A DNA stretch of 64,000 nt from Pedobacter zeae (GCF_014196715.1 NZ_JACIEF010000002.1:1116001-1180000); one strand, 5' to 3'; positions 8,574 through 18,525 are shown, counted from the first letter of the stretch. Translations and numbers: made by a program. The notes: a model not told the origin generated them from the letters alone.

Positions 8574-9923
8574 ATGCATAAAACCGTTGTTATCGACATC
8601 GTAGGCCTGTCATCATCCGTAATAGGAGCGCATACGCCTTTTATCCAAAAATATATTTCTGAAAACCACTTCAGTACCATCGAACCCCTGTTGCCGGCAG
8701 TTACCACCTCGATGCAATCGAGTTACCTTACCGGGAAATTCCCTTCCGAAACCGGAATTGTAGGTAACGGTTGGTACGATGATACCGATGCAGAAGTTAA
8801 ATTCTGGAAACAGTCGAACAAACTGGTCAATGCCGAAAAAATATGGGATCAGGCCAAAAAAGAAGATCCAAACTTTACCTGTGCCAATCTATTCTGGTGG
8901 TATAACATGTATTCTACGGTTGATTATTCGGTTACACCACGGCCCAATTACCTGGCCGATGGCCGTAAACTGCCCGATTGTTATTCGCAACCTGCCGAAC
9001 TGCGCGATTACCTGCAGGATAAGCTAGGGCAATTTCCATTGTTCCAGTTCTGGGGGCCGGGAGCCAATATTAAATCAACCCGGTGGATTGCCGATGCGGC
9101 AATGGAAACCGAAAAACTTCATAACCCCACGCTTACATTGATCTATTTGCCACATCTTGATTACTGTTTACAAAAATTCGGACCAGACTTAGCACAAATC
9201 AAGCCCGAATTGCAGGAAATTGATGCGGTGGTTTCTGATCTGGTGCGCTTTTATGAAGAAAAAGGTGCGCGTATCATTTTACTTTCCGAATATGGCATAG
9301 CCCCGGTAAATCATCCTGTTCATTTAAACCGCCTGTTCAGGGAAAAGGGATGGATCCAGATCCGCGAAGAAAGAGGATTGGAACTCCTGGATGCAGGTGC
9401 GTCAAAAGCTTTTGTCGTGGCCGATCACCAGATTGCACACGTATACATTAACGATAAAAGCGTGACGGAACAGGTGAAGGCCTTATTGAAAGACGTAGCC
9501 GGTGTTGAGCTGGTTTTAGATAAAGAAGAACAGAAAAAACACCACATCAACCATGAACGTTCAGGCGATCTGGTGCTGATGGCCAAAGAAAACAGCTGGT
9601 TTACCTATTATTTCTGGCTTGATGATGCCAAAGCACCTGATTATGCAAGGGTGGTAGATATCCATAAAAAGCCTGGTTACGATCCTGTAGAAATGTTTAT
9701 GACCTCTAAATTGAGGGCAGGATATAAACTTTTAAGGAAAAAAGCCGGTTTTCGTTATGTGATGGATGTAATCCCGCTAGATGCTACGCTGGTTAAAGGA
9801 TCACATGGCCGCATTCATGTGGCCGATCAGTTTAAACCGGTTTTGGTAACTTCCAAAGCAGTTGGTAAAACCTTGTATGCACCGGATGTTTACCAGGTGA
9901 TCTGGGATAGTTTGACTGTTTAA
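8574..9923 (+). CDS. eboF: EboF, alkaline phosphatase/nucleotide pyrophosphatase-like phosphodiesterase
   Basis: A 449-residue protein of the alkaline phosphatase superfamily, closest in layout to the nucleotide pyrophosphatase/phosphodiesterase group. Visible parts are an early Asp (VVIDIVGL), the nucleophile region PAVTTSMQSSYLTGKFP with Thr44 or Thr45, YLPHLDYCLQKFGPD, LLSEYGIAPVNHPVH and GSHGRIH near the C-terminus. No signal peptide is seen, so it probably acts in the cytoplasm, unlike many phosphodiesterases of this fold. It is the last gene of the ebo stretch; 193 bp without a gene follow. Confidence 0.87.
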   Translation: MHKTVVIDIVGLSSSVIGAHTPFIQKYISENHFSTIEPLLPAVTTSMQSSYLTGKFPSETGIVGNGWYDDTDAEVKFWKQSNKLVNAEKIWDQAKKEDPNFTCANLFWWYNMYSTVDYSVTPRPNYLADGRKLPDCYSQPAELRDYLQDKLGQFPLFQFWGPGANIKSTRWIADAAMETEKLHNPTLTLIYLPHLDYCLQKFGPDLAQIKPELQEIDAVVSDLVRFYEEKGARIILLSEYGIAPVNHPVHLNRLFREKGWIQIREERGLELLDAGASKAFVVADHQIAHVYINDKSVTEQVKALLKDVAGVELVLDKEEQKKHHINHERSGDLVLMAKENSWFTYYFWLDDAKAPDYARVVDIHKKPGYDPVEMFMTSKLRAGYKLLRKKAGFRYVMDVIPLDATLVKGSHGRIHVADQFKPVLVTSKAVGKTLYAPDVYQVIWDSLTV

Positions 9924-9939
9924 AAATGACCGTTCATCC

Positions 9940-10002
9940 TGAGCCTGTTGAAGGACAAATATTTTTGTTGTAGACAGATAAAGGTCTTCGACAGGCTTAG
10001 GG
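9940..10002. repeat. Imperfect palindromic repeat with CAGGCT(C/T)AGG arms
   Basis: CCTGAGCCTGTTGAAGGA near the left end is nearly the reverse complement of TCTTCGACAGGCTTAGG at the right end, with about 25 bp between. It lies just after eboF and before the convergent lipoprotein gene, so it could also act as a bidirectional transcription stop. It belongs to the family of dispersed palindromes seen across the window. Confidence 0.55.
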
Positions 10003-10116
10003 GCTAACAGCGGGTATATTTAACTTAATCAAATGGTGATCACAATTAGTTAAAGAAGGGTTTTATTAACTGCTGCTTCTAATAAATTATTTTTTACTGC
10101 TTGATCTACCAGGCTG

Positions 10117-10515
10117 TTATTCTCTTACAAACCTGTACCCGCAACCTTCGAAACAGGGTGGGTTAAGCTGCAGCGATTTTGCCGAAACTTTGTAATAATA
10201 AATCAATGGCGTTTTATAGGTATTACTGGAAACTTCCATTTTTACACTGTCCAGAATCCTGAAAGAAAACAAATCCGGAAGCGCATCACCTTCAAATTTA
10301 CCGGCGTTATCTGCCGATTTGCTTAAAACAAGGTATTTGGCCTCGCCGGTTACCTTTTTATATCTGCCACTTCCATCACCGGGATCCTGCATCGCTTCGG
10401 TGAGTTTCCATTTACCATAAACTTCACCGGGTCCATCATGCTCATGACCGGTTTTCTTGCATGATATATACAAAAGGCCTGCTGCAGCCAAAATGAGTAA
10501 TAGTATTTTTTTCAT
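10117..10515 (-). CDS. Small lipoprotein of unknown function
   Basis: A 132-residue protein with a lipoprotein signal: hydrophobic residues 4-16 then lipobox-like YISC, with Cys at about 19. The mature part has GKWKLTEAM, which resembles the start of lipocalin-like beta-barrel proteins common in Bacteroidota, and a late CFEGCGYRF cysteine pair. It is likely exported and lipid-anchored. Function is not known. It lies downstream of an AraC gene on the same strand, 64 bp away. Confidence 0.75.
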   Translation of the reverse strand: MKKILLLILAAAGLLYISCKKTGHEHDGPGEVYGKWKLTEAMQDPGDGSGRYKKVTGEAKYLVLSKSADNAGKFEGDALPDLFSFRILDSVKMEVSSNTYKTPLIYYYKVSAKSLQLNPPCFEGCGYRFVRE

Positions 10516-10579
10516 AAAGCTTTAATTTGCAGCTTATACGATGCAGAAAGCAAAAACGCTACAGGTAGAGCATTTTTGC

Positions 10580-11518
10580 TTAATTAAACATTTTTCTAAA
10601 TGCCAACGGCGATACCTTCGTTTTTGCTTTGAACAATTTATTAAAGGATTGCGGGTGTTCAAAGCCCAGTTCGTATGCCACTTCGCTCACCGATAAACTG
10701 GTGCCCGATAATTTTTCTTTTGCTTTTTCGATCAGTTTCTGGTGGATATGCTGTTGTGCATTCTGTCCGGTTAGCGAACGGAGCAGATCGCTTAAGTAAC
10801 TTGGAGAAACATTTAAATGATCAGAAAGGTATTGCACCGTAGGTAAACCTTTAAGCATGGTTACTTTATCGTTAAAATATTCTTCTAACAATTCTTCGAG
10901 TTTTTGCAAAAGGTCGTTATTTAATACCTTGCGCGTAATAAATTGCCGTTTATAAAAACGATTGCTGTAATTTAACAGCAGTTCGATTTGTGCGATGATC
11001 ACATCCTGGCTAAAATCGTCGATCCTGCTGTTCAGTTCTTCCTCGATACTCTTAAAAATAGCAATAACAGTGGTTTTTTCTTTTTCAGACAGGTGCAAGG
11101 CCTCATTGGCTGAGTAGGAAAAGAAGCCATAACTTTTGATTTTTTTTGCTATTGGATAAGACAATAAAAAATCGGGATGGATCAATAAAGTAAACAAGGA
11201 GCAAACGCTTGAGCTTAAATCTTCATCGTGACCAATAACCTGGTTGGGAGCAGCAAATAATAAACCGCCTTCATCAAAATCATAATAACTCTGGCCATAC
11301 TTTAGCCTGCCGCTTAATTTTGGTTTATACGAAATCTTATAAAAATTCAGGATATGCGAATTAGGCTGTCCGCTCATTTCAACCGGATGCTCTTCATTGT
11401 TGATCAGGCTGATCAAAGGGTGCTTAGGCTGGGGCAGGCCCAACATCCGGTGTGCTTCTGTTAACGAACTGAATTTATAAGGGCTATTGTCTACCTTTTT
11501 CATATTGATATTATACAA
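10580..11518 (-). CDS. AraC family transcriptional regulator (paralogue of the one at 62055)
   Basis: A 312-residue protein; the start may be the second Met, five residues in. The N-terminal part is a cupin-like domain (YGQSYYDFDEGGLLFAAPNQ), and the last 100 residues hold the double HTH (YLSDHLNVSPSYLSDLLRSL, VSEVAYELGFEHPQSFNKLF). It matches the AraC protein at 62055-62990 along its whole length, with shared stretches such as IDDFSQD and NYSNRFYKRQFITRK. In both places an SDR gene lies directly upstream on the same strand, so it probably controls or is co-transcribed with the SDR at 11570. Confidence 0.9.
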   Translation of the reverse strand: MYNINMKKVDNSPYKFSSLTEAHRMLGLPQPKHPLISLINNEEHPVEMSGQPNSHILNFYKISYKPKLSGRLKYGQSYYDFDEGGLLFAAPNQVIGHDEDLSSSVCSLFTLLIHPDFLLSYPIAKKIKSYGFFSYSANEALHLSEKEKTTVIAIFKSIEEELNSRIDDFSQDVIIAQIELLLNYSNRFYKRQFITRKVLNNDLLQKLEELLEEYFNDKVTMLKGLPTVQYLSDHLNVSPSYLSDLLRSLTGQNAQQHIHQKLIEKAKEKLSGTSLSVSEVAYELGFEHPQSFNKLFKAKTKVSPLAFRKMFN

Positions 11519-11569
11519 ATATAACCGATAAGCCAGTGTTTATCGGTTATATGGTTGATTTCTGATTAA

Positions 11570-12430
11570 TTAACCCTGCGCTGCATTCGATACCGCTTCC
11601 CATTCTTCCCAGCTGGCTATACGCTCAGCGTAAGCCGTACGTACCCAGGCCAGGTTATGGCTGCCGAGCGATAAACGTAAAGGTGGGTTTTCTGTATCCA
11701 CCACTTTAAAAATGGCCTCGGGCGTTGCCTCCGGATTACCTCTTTCCATGTGTTGCAAACCTTCAAAAAACTTTGCTTTAAAATCGGTGTATAGATCCAA
11801 TCCATCTGCAAACTTTAAAGAAGCCTGACTTCCGAATTCGGTGGCATAGGCACCCGGTTCGATAATGGTAACTTTGATCCCAAATGATTTTACCTCTGCT
11901 GCCAAACTTTCGTGAATGGCTTCAAATGCCCATTTAGATGAACTGTAATATCCGATAACGGGTAAAACTACGTGGCCAAGGTTACTGGATGTACCTAAAA
12001 TATGGCCATAACCCTGCTTGCGTAATATAGGCAGCGCAGCTTGTATAACAGCCACTGCTCCAAAAATGTTGGTGTTATACATGGCCTTAACCTGGTCAAT
12101 GGTAGCTTCTTCAATAGTACCGACAAGCGAATAACCCGCATTATTTAAAACAACATCCAATCGCCCGAAATGTTCGTGCGCCTGATGAACGGTTTTTGCT
12201 ACCTGGTCGTAATTGGTTACGTCGAGTTCGAGGGGCAATACATTTTCTTTGTACTTTTCCTGAAGATCGGCAATGGCCGAGAGGTTCCTTGCCGTTGCTG
12301 CCACCTTATCGCCACGTTCTAAAGCTGCTGTTGCCCATACACGCCCAAATCCGCGGGACGCACCTGTAATAAACCAAACCTTATTTGCTGTTGGGATATT
12401 TGTACCCTGATGTTCCTGTTGATGTTCCAT
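11570..12430 (-). CDS. SDR family NAD(P)-dependent oxidoreductase
   Basis: A 286-residue short-chain dehydrogenase. Cofactor motif GASRGFGR near residue 24, NNAGYSLVG near 91-99, and catalytic Tyr/Lys in YYSSSKWAFEA are all intact. It resembles the broad 'SDR with unknown carbonyl substrate' group that often sits beside AraC regulators. It is 51 bp upstream of the AraC gene on the same strand, and this SDR-AraC order is repeated at 62055-63824. The substrate cannot be assigned. Confidence 0.9.
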   Translation of the reverse strand: MEHQQEHQGTNIPTANKVWFITGASRGFGRVWATAALERGDKVAATARNLSAIADLQEKYKENVLPLELDVTNYDQVAKTVHQAHEHFGRLDVVLNNAGYSLVGTIEEATIDQVKAMYNTNIFGAVAVIQAALPILRKQGYGHILGTSSNLGHVVLPVIGYYSSSKWAFEAIHESLAAEVKSFGIKVTIIEPGAYATEFGSQASLKFADGLDLYTDFKAKFFEGLQHMERGNPEATPEAIFKVVDTENPPLRLSLGSHNLAWVRTAYAERIASWEEWEAVSNAAQG

Positions 12431-12839
12431 AATTTTTATCTGAATAAATGATGGATCAAAGGTGGCTAAGGCCGGTCTGTAATTTGTAGCCTAATTGAGG
12501 GCTTTTGTAGCCAAAATGAGAAAATACATCAGCGGGCTAAAGTAGCATGGTTTTACTGCCAAGAACACAGCGGAAAGGTGCGGAGTAAGCGAAGTAGTGA
12601 TACGGACTGGAGCGTGATGGAGAAATCTATTTGCATGATAGACCCTGAATCAAGTTCAGGGTGACGATTTACGGGAGAGATCTACCCAGACAGATCTCTC
12701 CGTTTCACTGCGTTTCAGTCGAGATGACTATGCTTTTTATTGATGCAACTTAACATTTACGATTGATCCTTCGGCTCTGCTAAGGATGACGATCGCTTGG
12801 ATATTCCATCTTCCATTTTACCTATCCCATTTTCCATCC
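12431..12839. repeat. Gene-free 409 bp with stacked palindromes
   Basis: This gap holds repeat material rather than genes. Two perfect hairpins stand out: ACCCTGAA/TTCAGGGT (12642-12649 with 12655-12662) and GGAGAGATCT/AGATCTCTCC (12674-12683 with 12692-12701). The latter shares GAGAGATCT with the units of the array at 37795-39307, followed by TCACTGCG and AGTCGAGATGAC typical of the same family. A GATCCTTCGG element at about 12764 and a purine-rich tract at 12801-12839 complete the gap. No promoter was identified for the SDR gene. Confidence 0.7.
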
Positions 12840-15800
12840 CTACAGGCTTTCCGGTATCATTTTCTGCACTTTTTTACGGTTCGACCAGTAGAATACAATG
12901 GGGTAAACGAAAAGGTTAAAAAGTGTGTCGGTAATTAATCCGCCTATTACTACTATGGCCAATGGTTTTGATGCTTCAGAACCGATTCCGGTAGATAATG
13001 CGGCAGGCATTAAACCGATGGCAGCCATTAATGCCGTCATTAATACCGGCCTGAACCTGCTGGCAACTGCGGCGCGCATGGCATCGGTAAAGGTCCAGCC
13101 GGGATGGTGCTTCATGTCGGCGATATTGGTTTTAAAACGGGTAATGAGTAATACGCCATTTTGCACGCAGATTCCAAAAAGTGCGATGAAACCAATTCCT
13201 GCCGAAATATTGAAGTTTACACCCGCAACCAAAAGGGCCAGTATACCGCCAATCATGGCAAAAGGAACGTTGTTTAGTACCAACAAAGCATCTTTAATGT
13301 TTCCGAAAAGCACAAACAAGATGAAGAATATGAGTAATAAGCTCACCGGAACTGCCTGAGATAACCTGGCAATGGCCCTTTGCTGGTTTTCAAAATCTCC
13401 GGCCCATTCCAATGTATATCCCGGCTGCAGATGGATCTTTGCATTTACTTTTTCTTGTGCCTCGGCAATTACGCTTCCCATATCGCGGCCCCTGACCGAA
13501 AATTTAATGGCCCCGTAACGTTTGTGTTTATCGCGGTAAATCATACTGGGACCCGTAATTTTGCGTATGCTCGAAATTTCGCCCAATTGAACGTTGGTAC
13601 CAGATATGGTAGGAACCCGTAATTTACTGATCGAACGTTCATCGTTCCTAAAATCTTCAGGATAACGGATAATCAGGTCAAATTTTCGTTCGCCTTCATA
13701 AATTTGTGTAGCGGCTTTACCGCCAATAGCCATTTCGATTACGGCGTTGGCATCAGCAGTGCTTACACCATATAAAGCCATCTTTTTTTGGTTGAGGTTG
13801 ATCTGCAGTTCTGGCTGACCAAGATTTCTTAGTATACCTAAATCTTCAATACCATCAACCGTTTTTAAAATGCTTTCTATCTTTTCCTCTTCTTTTTCAA
13901 TGTAGTCAAAGTTTTCACCAAATAGCTTCACTACAATGGAGCCTTTTACACCTGATACGGCTTCTTCTACATTATCTGAAATGGGCTGCGAAAAATTAAG
14001 ATTGATACCGGGGAAACTTTTTAGTTTTTCCTGCATGCGCTCAATCAGCTGTTCTTTGGTCTGCTTACGTTTCCATTCTTTACGGGGGTAAATATCCACA
14101 TGAAATTCCATGTTGTAAAAACCTGTGGCATCTGTCCCGTCATTAGGCCTCCCAGTCTGCGACATTACCTGCTTAACTTCTTCAAAGCTTAAAAAGATTT
14201 TTCTCATCTCATTCGAAAGCTTTTTCGTTTCCGCTAATGAAATGCTCAGTGGTCCGGTAGCGCGGACATAAATAGAGCCTTCATCTAAGCTGGGCAGAAA
14301 TTCTGTTCCCAAAAACCTGAAGCTAAAAATGCCCAAAAGCAATACAACAATAGAAACACTAAAAACAAGCTTCTTTTTTTTGAAGCAGCGATCATAAAAT
14401 TCGAGGGTCGTTTTCGTAATCCACTCCAAAAAGATATTGTGTTTCTCTTTAACATCCTTTTTTAAGAGTACACTGGCCATGGCAGGTACCAGCGTAAAGG
14501 TTAAGATTAGTGCACCCAGCAAGGCAAAACTTAATGTCCACGCCAGGGGTGAGAACATTTTACCTTCTACCTTCTCGAAAGTAAAAATAGGTAGCAAACC
14601 GGTAATGATAATCAGCTTTGCAAATAAGATTCCCTTTCCGTTTTCAACGCAGGCCTTTTTAATAAAACCGAGTTTACTCATTTTGTTAAACCGATCCATG
14701 CCCAGTTTTTTTGCACTCCAATCTAAGGTTACAAAAATCCCTTCAACCATTACCACAGCACCATCTATAATGATCCCGAAATCGATGGCCCCCATAGATA
14801 GCAGATTGGCAGACATGCCTTTTAATTTAAGGCAGATAAATGCAAAGAGCAGGGCCAGGGGAATAATAACCGAAACGATTAAGGTGGTACGCCAATCGGC
14901 CATAAACAGGAATACGATTAAGGTTACAAACAGAATTCCTTCCAGCATATTGCCCATTACGGTATGTACAGAATAGTTTACCAGGTCTTCGCGATCGTAG
15001 AAAGGTTTTATTTTTACATCCTTTGGTAATATGCTGGTATTGATCGTATTGATCTTTTCCTTCAATCTGGCAATTACCTCGCTTGGATTGCCACCTTTCC
15101 TCATCACAATAATGCCTTCAACCACATCAGGGTCCTGATCACGACCAACCTGCCCCAGCCTGGGTAAAGCTGATTCGGCAACTTCGGCAATGGTTTTAAC
15201 GTATATGGGGGTGCCATTAACATTATCGACCACTACATTCCTGATTTCATCGATATTGTTGAGTACGCCTATGCCACGCACAACATAAGCCTGGCCGCTT
15301 TGCACAATCACGTCGCCGCCCACATTGATGTTGCTTTTAGATACTGCCTCGAAAAGTTCGGTAGCGCTTACACCATACTGAATTGCCTTTTGCGGATCGA
15401 CGGTAATCTGATAGGTTTTTACCTCACCTCCGAAACTTACCACATCGGCAATGCCCGAAACCGATAAAAGCTCTCTTTGTACCACCCAATCCTGAAGGGT
15501 TTTTAATTCACGGATAGATTTGGTATCGCTTGTAAGGGTGTAACGGAATATTTCGCCTGTAGGGCCATAAGGTGGTTGTACCTCTGGTTTGATCCCTTCG
15601 GGCAAATCAGCTTCATCGAGGTGGTTGTTTACCTGTATCCTGGCTTCGGCATAATCTACATCATCTTCAAAACTTACTTTTACGATAGAAAGCCCGAAGA
15701 GCGACGAAGAGCGGATACTGGTACGCTTTTCTGTTGGGTTCATGGCAATTTCAAGTGGTCTGCTCACAAGCTTTTCTACCTCCTCGGCACTGCGGCCCGG

Positions 15801-15968
15801 CCATTGGGTAATAATAATGATATTGGTATTGGTTACATCAGGAAATGCATCAATGGCCGTATGCTTAAAGCTCAGGTAACCAGACAGGATTAAAATAAAA
15901 GTAGCAAAAAAGATAAAATACTTATTCTTCAATGCAAAGCCTATAATGCCTTTAATGAATTTATGCAT
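12840..15968 (-). CDS. CusA/CzcA family heavy-metal efflux RND permease
   Basis: A 1042-residue inner-membrane proton/metal antiporter of the HME-RND class. After one N-terminal membrane helix come the periplasmic porter domain (DAFPDVTNTN, WPGRSAEEVEKLVSRPLE), a first helix bundle, a second porter domain and a second bundle. The HME signature in TM4, DFGIIIDGAVVMVEG, carries Asp396, Asp402 and Glu409, equivalent to the proton-relay residues of CzcA. MSQTGRPNDGTD also matches the CzcA group. Substrate (Co/Zn/Cd or Cu/Ag) cannot be decided. It is the last gene of a TolC-adaptor-permease set, 29 bp after the adaptor. Confidence 0.93.
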   Translation of the reverse strand: MHKFIKGIIGFALKNKYFIFFATFILILSGYLSFKHTAIDAFPDVTNTNIIIITQWPGRSAEEVEKLVSRPLEIAMNPTEKRTSIRSSSLFGLSIVKVSFEDDVDYAEARIQVNNHLDEADLPEGIKPEVQPPYGPTGEIFRYTLTSDTKSIRELKTLQDWVVQRELLSVSGIADVVSFGGEVKTYQITVDPQKAIQYGVSATELFEAVSKSNINVGGDVIVQSGQAYVVRGIGVLNNIDEIRNVVVDNVNGTPIYVKTIAEVAESALPRLGQVGRDQDPDVVEGIIVMRKGGNPSEVIARLKEKINTINTSILPKDVKIKPFYDREDLVNYSVHTVMGNMLEGILFVTLIVFLFMADWRTTLIVSVIIPLALLFAFICLKLKGMSANLLSMGAIDFGIIIDGAVVMVEGIFVTLDWSAKKLGMDRFNKMSKLGFIKKACVENGKGILFAKLIIITGLLPIFTFEKVEGKMFSPLAWTLSFALLGALILTFTLVPAMASVLLKKDVKEKHNIFLEWITKTTLEFYDRCFKKKKLVFSVSIVVLLLGIFSFRFLGTEFLPSLDEGSIYVRATGPLSISLAETKKLSNEMRKIFLSFEEVKQVMSQTGRPNDGTDATGFYNMEFHVDIYPRKEWKRKQTKEQLIERMQEKLKSFPGINLNFSQPISDNVEEAVSGVKGSIVVKLFGENFDYIEKEEEKIESILKTVDGIEDLGILRNLGQPELQINLNQKKMALYGVSTADANAVIEMAIGGKAATQIYEGERKFDLIIRYPEDFRNDERSISKLRVPTISGTNVQLGEISSIRKITGPSMIYRDKHKRYGAIKFSVRGRDMGSVIAEAQEKVNAKIHLQPGYTLEWAGDFENQQRAIARLSQAVPVSLLLIFFILFVLFGNIKDALLVLNNVPFAMIGGILALLVAGVNFNISAGIGFIALFGICVQNGVLLITRFKTNIADMKHHPGWTFTDAMRAAVASRFRPVLMTALMAAIGLMPAALSTGIGSEASKPLAIVVIGGLITDTLFNLFVYPIVFYWSNRKKVQKMIPESL

Positions 15969-15997
15969 TTGTTATAATCAAAGTGATGAAAAGGATT

Positions 15998-17086
15998 TTA
16001 CCGTGTTTTTAAACTCTCAAATAGGAAAACCTGCTTGGATGCGATAATACGGTCGCCGGCGCTTACACCTTTGCTGATGTAGGTTTTATCGGCAGTTTTA
16101 TGGCCAATTTCGATCTCCTGGATTTTTACTTTATGATCCGGGGCGAGAACCAGCACGTAGTTCTTGTTTTCGTCGAAAATAACCGACCCCGAATGGAGTA
16201 CAGGGAGATTAATGGCTGAGTTTGCTGAAACTTTTACTGTTCCAAGCATACCAGGTTTTAATAAAAAACCCGGATTTCGGATCACCACACGTGCTAGTAT
16301 TACTTTACTATCCTGATCTACCTGGTTGTAAAGTTTCTCTATTTTACCGCTAAAAATTTTATCGGGATAGGAGAGGGTCGATAGGCTGACTTCATCGCCA
16401 GCCTTTACACGCGAAATATCTGATTCATAAATATTAATCATTGCCCAAACATTGGAGAGATCGGCAATGGTGAAAAGGCTCTTATCGTTATCGCCACGTA
16501 AATGCATGTTCTGGGTTACATTTTTTTCGATCACAAAACCATTGATAGGAGATTTGATTGCATATAGCCCTGTACTGCTGCCGCCATTCAGCTTTAATAC
16601 CGCATTGGCCCTTTTTGCCTCAGCTTTTTTTACCTGGTAATCATTTTTGGCTTCTTCCAGTTCTTTTGCAGATGATAAGCCGCTCTGGAAAAGTTGTTCA
16701 GCCTGTTTTACCGATCGTTCGGCGTTTTTAAGCTCGGCATTGGCCGCAATCACGTCCTTGTTAAAACCGGCCATTTCTGAGCTGCTCAGGGTGGCCAATA
16801 TCTGCCCGCTCGAGACCTGGTCGCCCAGCCGTACCTTAACACTGTTTACCGTTCCGCTTACCATGGGAAAAAGTTCAGAACGGTGCTCCTCATCTGCTGC
16901 AATTTTGGCCGAAAACAAGAGTTCTGTCTTGTTGTTAGCCTGGTGCACCGTATCAATCAGCAAGCGGTTGATCAACGAATCGGTGAGCACAAATTTATCA
17001 TGGGGTGCAGCTGTTGGGTGTTCGCTGCAAGCCAGTAACAAGCTGCTTGTTGCAATAAGTAAAGTGCTTTTATAGAGATTTTGCAT
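15998..17086 (-). CDS. RND efflux periplasmic adaptor subunit (CzcB/CusB-like lipoprotein)
   Basis: A 362-residue membrane fusion protein. The N-terminus has a lipobox (LLACSEH, Cys20). Next come a barrel-sandwich half (GTVNSVKVRLGDQVSSGQIL), a helical hairpin (about 110-170), the second half of the sandwich (INGFVIEKNVTQNMHL) and a beta-barrel region. It bridges the inner-membrane permease and the outer-membrane channel. It follows the TolC-like gene by 5 bp and precedes the permease by 29 bp, fixing its partnership with the metal efflux permease. Confidence 0.92.
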   Translation of the reverse strand: MQNLYKSTLLIATSSLLLACSEHPTAAPHDKFVLTDSLINRLLIDTVHQANNKTELLFSAKIAADEEHRSELFPMVSGTVNSVKVRLGDQVSSGQILATLSSSEMAGFNKDVIAANAELKNAERSVKQAEQLFQSGLSSAKELEEAKNDYQVKKAEAKRANAVLKLNGGSSTGLYAIKSPINGFVIEKNVTQNMHLRGDNDKSLFTIADLSNVWAMINIYESDISRVKAGDEVSLSTLSYPDKIFSGKIEKLYNQVDQDSKVILARVVIRNPGFLLKPGMLGTVKVSANSAINLPVLHSGSVIFDENKNYVLVLAPDHKVKIQEIEIGHKTADKTYISKGVSAGDRIIASKQVFLFESLKTR

Positions 17087-17091
17087 AAGAT

Positions 17092-18363
17092 TTATTTAAA
17101 AATAGTAGAACCGGTTACATAATTGAGCTCAGCACGGGCACTCATTCTTTCGAACCGGAGTTTGTTCAGTTGCAGTGTATTTTCTTTATAGGCATCATAC
17201 AGGTCTAAAAATTCAATCAGGCTGATATTCCTGGCTTTGAAATTTTTGATCAGTCCTGAAATGAGCGTGTTAAAGTCGGTACTGAAAGCGGGATCTGTCT
17301 CTGCGTACAATTTTTCATTCCGTAAAGCAGTTTTATAGCTGTTAAATACCTCGTTTTCGAGCAGGGTTTCCTGTTTTTTGATATTGGTATTGGCGGCAGC
17401 GATACCGATCTGCGCTTTTTTAATTTCGCCCTGGTTTCTGAAGAAAAGCGGAAGCGGGATTTTTAAACCCAAACCCGTGTATTTTTCGGGATAATTATCT
17501 TTTAGGTCGTAACTTAAGGCAATTTCTACATCAGGGATGGCCATTGCTTTTTGAAGTTTTAAATTACGTTCGTTATAAAGGAGGCCGGTTTTGGCTACCT
17601 TAAGGTCGGCACGGTTCGTCCTGGCCGAATCGAGCAGTAAACCATAGGGAATTTTATCAATTGGCTCGTTTTGGAAGGCATCCTGATCTGCTATCAAAAC
17701 AAGCGAAGCACCGGCATCTAAACCACATAACAATTTCAGGTCTTTGTAGTTGTCTTCCAGCTCGTTCAGTAATCCAGCCTGTTCAGCCCTGAGGTTGAGC
17801 AACAATGATTTGATTCTGATGACATCTTTTGCCGCCACATTACCCATTTTTAACTGAAGATCGTAGGCTTTTAGTAATTGCCCGGTAGAGTTGATTTGTT
17901 CCTGGTATACTTTTATGGATTGTGCAGAGAAATAGGCTTTATAGAAGGTATTAACAAGTTCGAATTTCAGTGTCCTCAACAGGTCGAAATATTCGTACTC
18001 TGCCAGTTTAACCCCGGTTTGCGCGAGTTTGATGTTTTTGTTCCGCTTACCGGCGAGTTTGAACAATTGCGAAACAGATCCTGCATATTGACCATTGGCA
18101 TAAGAGGTTTGCAGGAATTTCCTGGTTTCGTGGTTGTAAAAAAGATTTTCGTACTCAAGTGTTGGGTTCTCAAACAATTTGGCCGTAATCATTTCGGCTT
18201 TTGCCCGGTCGATCTCATAATTACTGGCCAGGAGGTCGTAATTGTTTTTTAAAAAAAAGCTTTCGGCCTGCCTCAGGGTTAAGCTTAGGGTATCGGTTTG
18301 TGCAAAAGTTGCCCTGGTTGTGATGACTAAAATGAAAATGAGCAACGTACCTATTCTTTTCAT
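17092..18363 (-). CDS. TolC family outer-membrane efflux protein (CzcC-like)
   Basis: A 423-residue protein with a signal peptide (TRATFAQ, cleavage near residue 22) and two long alpha-helical repeats typical of outer-membrane efflux proteins. LTLRQAESFFLKNNYDLLAS opens the first repeat, and ISLIEFLDLYDAYKE marks the end of the second. It forms the outer-membrane channel of the tripartite metal pump. It is first of the three pump genes, 222 bp after the kinase gene on the same strand. That gap holds a strong hairpin, so the pump may have its own promoter. Confidence 0.9.
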   Translation of the reverse strand: MKRIGTLLIFILVITTRATFAQTDTLSLTLRQAESFFLKNNYDLLASNYEIDRAKAEMITAKLFENPTLEYENLFYNHETRKFLQTSYANGQYAGSVSQLFKLAGKRNKNIKLAQTGVKLAEYEYFDLLRTLKFELVNTFYKAYFSAQSIKVYQEQINSTGQLLKAYDLQLKMGNVAAKDVIRIKSLLLNLRAEQAGLLNELEDNYKDLKLLCGLDAGASLVLIADQDAFQNEPIDKIPYGLLLDSARTNRADLKVAKTGLLYNERNLKLQKAMAIPDVEIALSYDLKDNYPEKYTGLGLKIPLPLFFRNQGEIKKAQIGIAAANTNIKKQETLLENEVFNSYKTALRNEKLYAETDPAFSTDFNTLISGLIKNFKARNISLIEFLDLYDAYKENTLQLNKLRFERMSARAELNYVTGSTIFK

Positions 18364-18525
18364 TCAGCAAAACTATTCTTGCCGAATTAAAGGCGGATTA
18401 AATAGGGCTTAAAAGGGGATTAAAGTTGCAGATAGGTTGATTATTTCTCCATTATGCTTGCGCTCTTTTCCAAACGGGTACATAAATAGTTATACGATTT
18501 TATCGTTGTAAACGATATTCTATTC

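Noticed and set aside
18368..18375. TAGTTTTG on the minus strand just before the TolC gene, and TACATTTG at 20622-20629 before the response regulator, as -7 promoter elements
   Set aside because: Both lie only 4 bp before the ATG and lack an upstream TTTG at the right distance, so they are probably chance matches.
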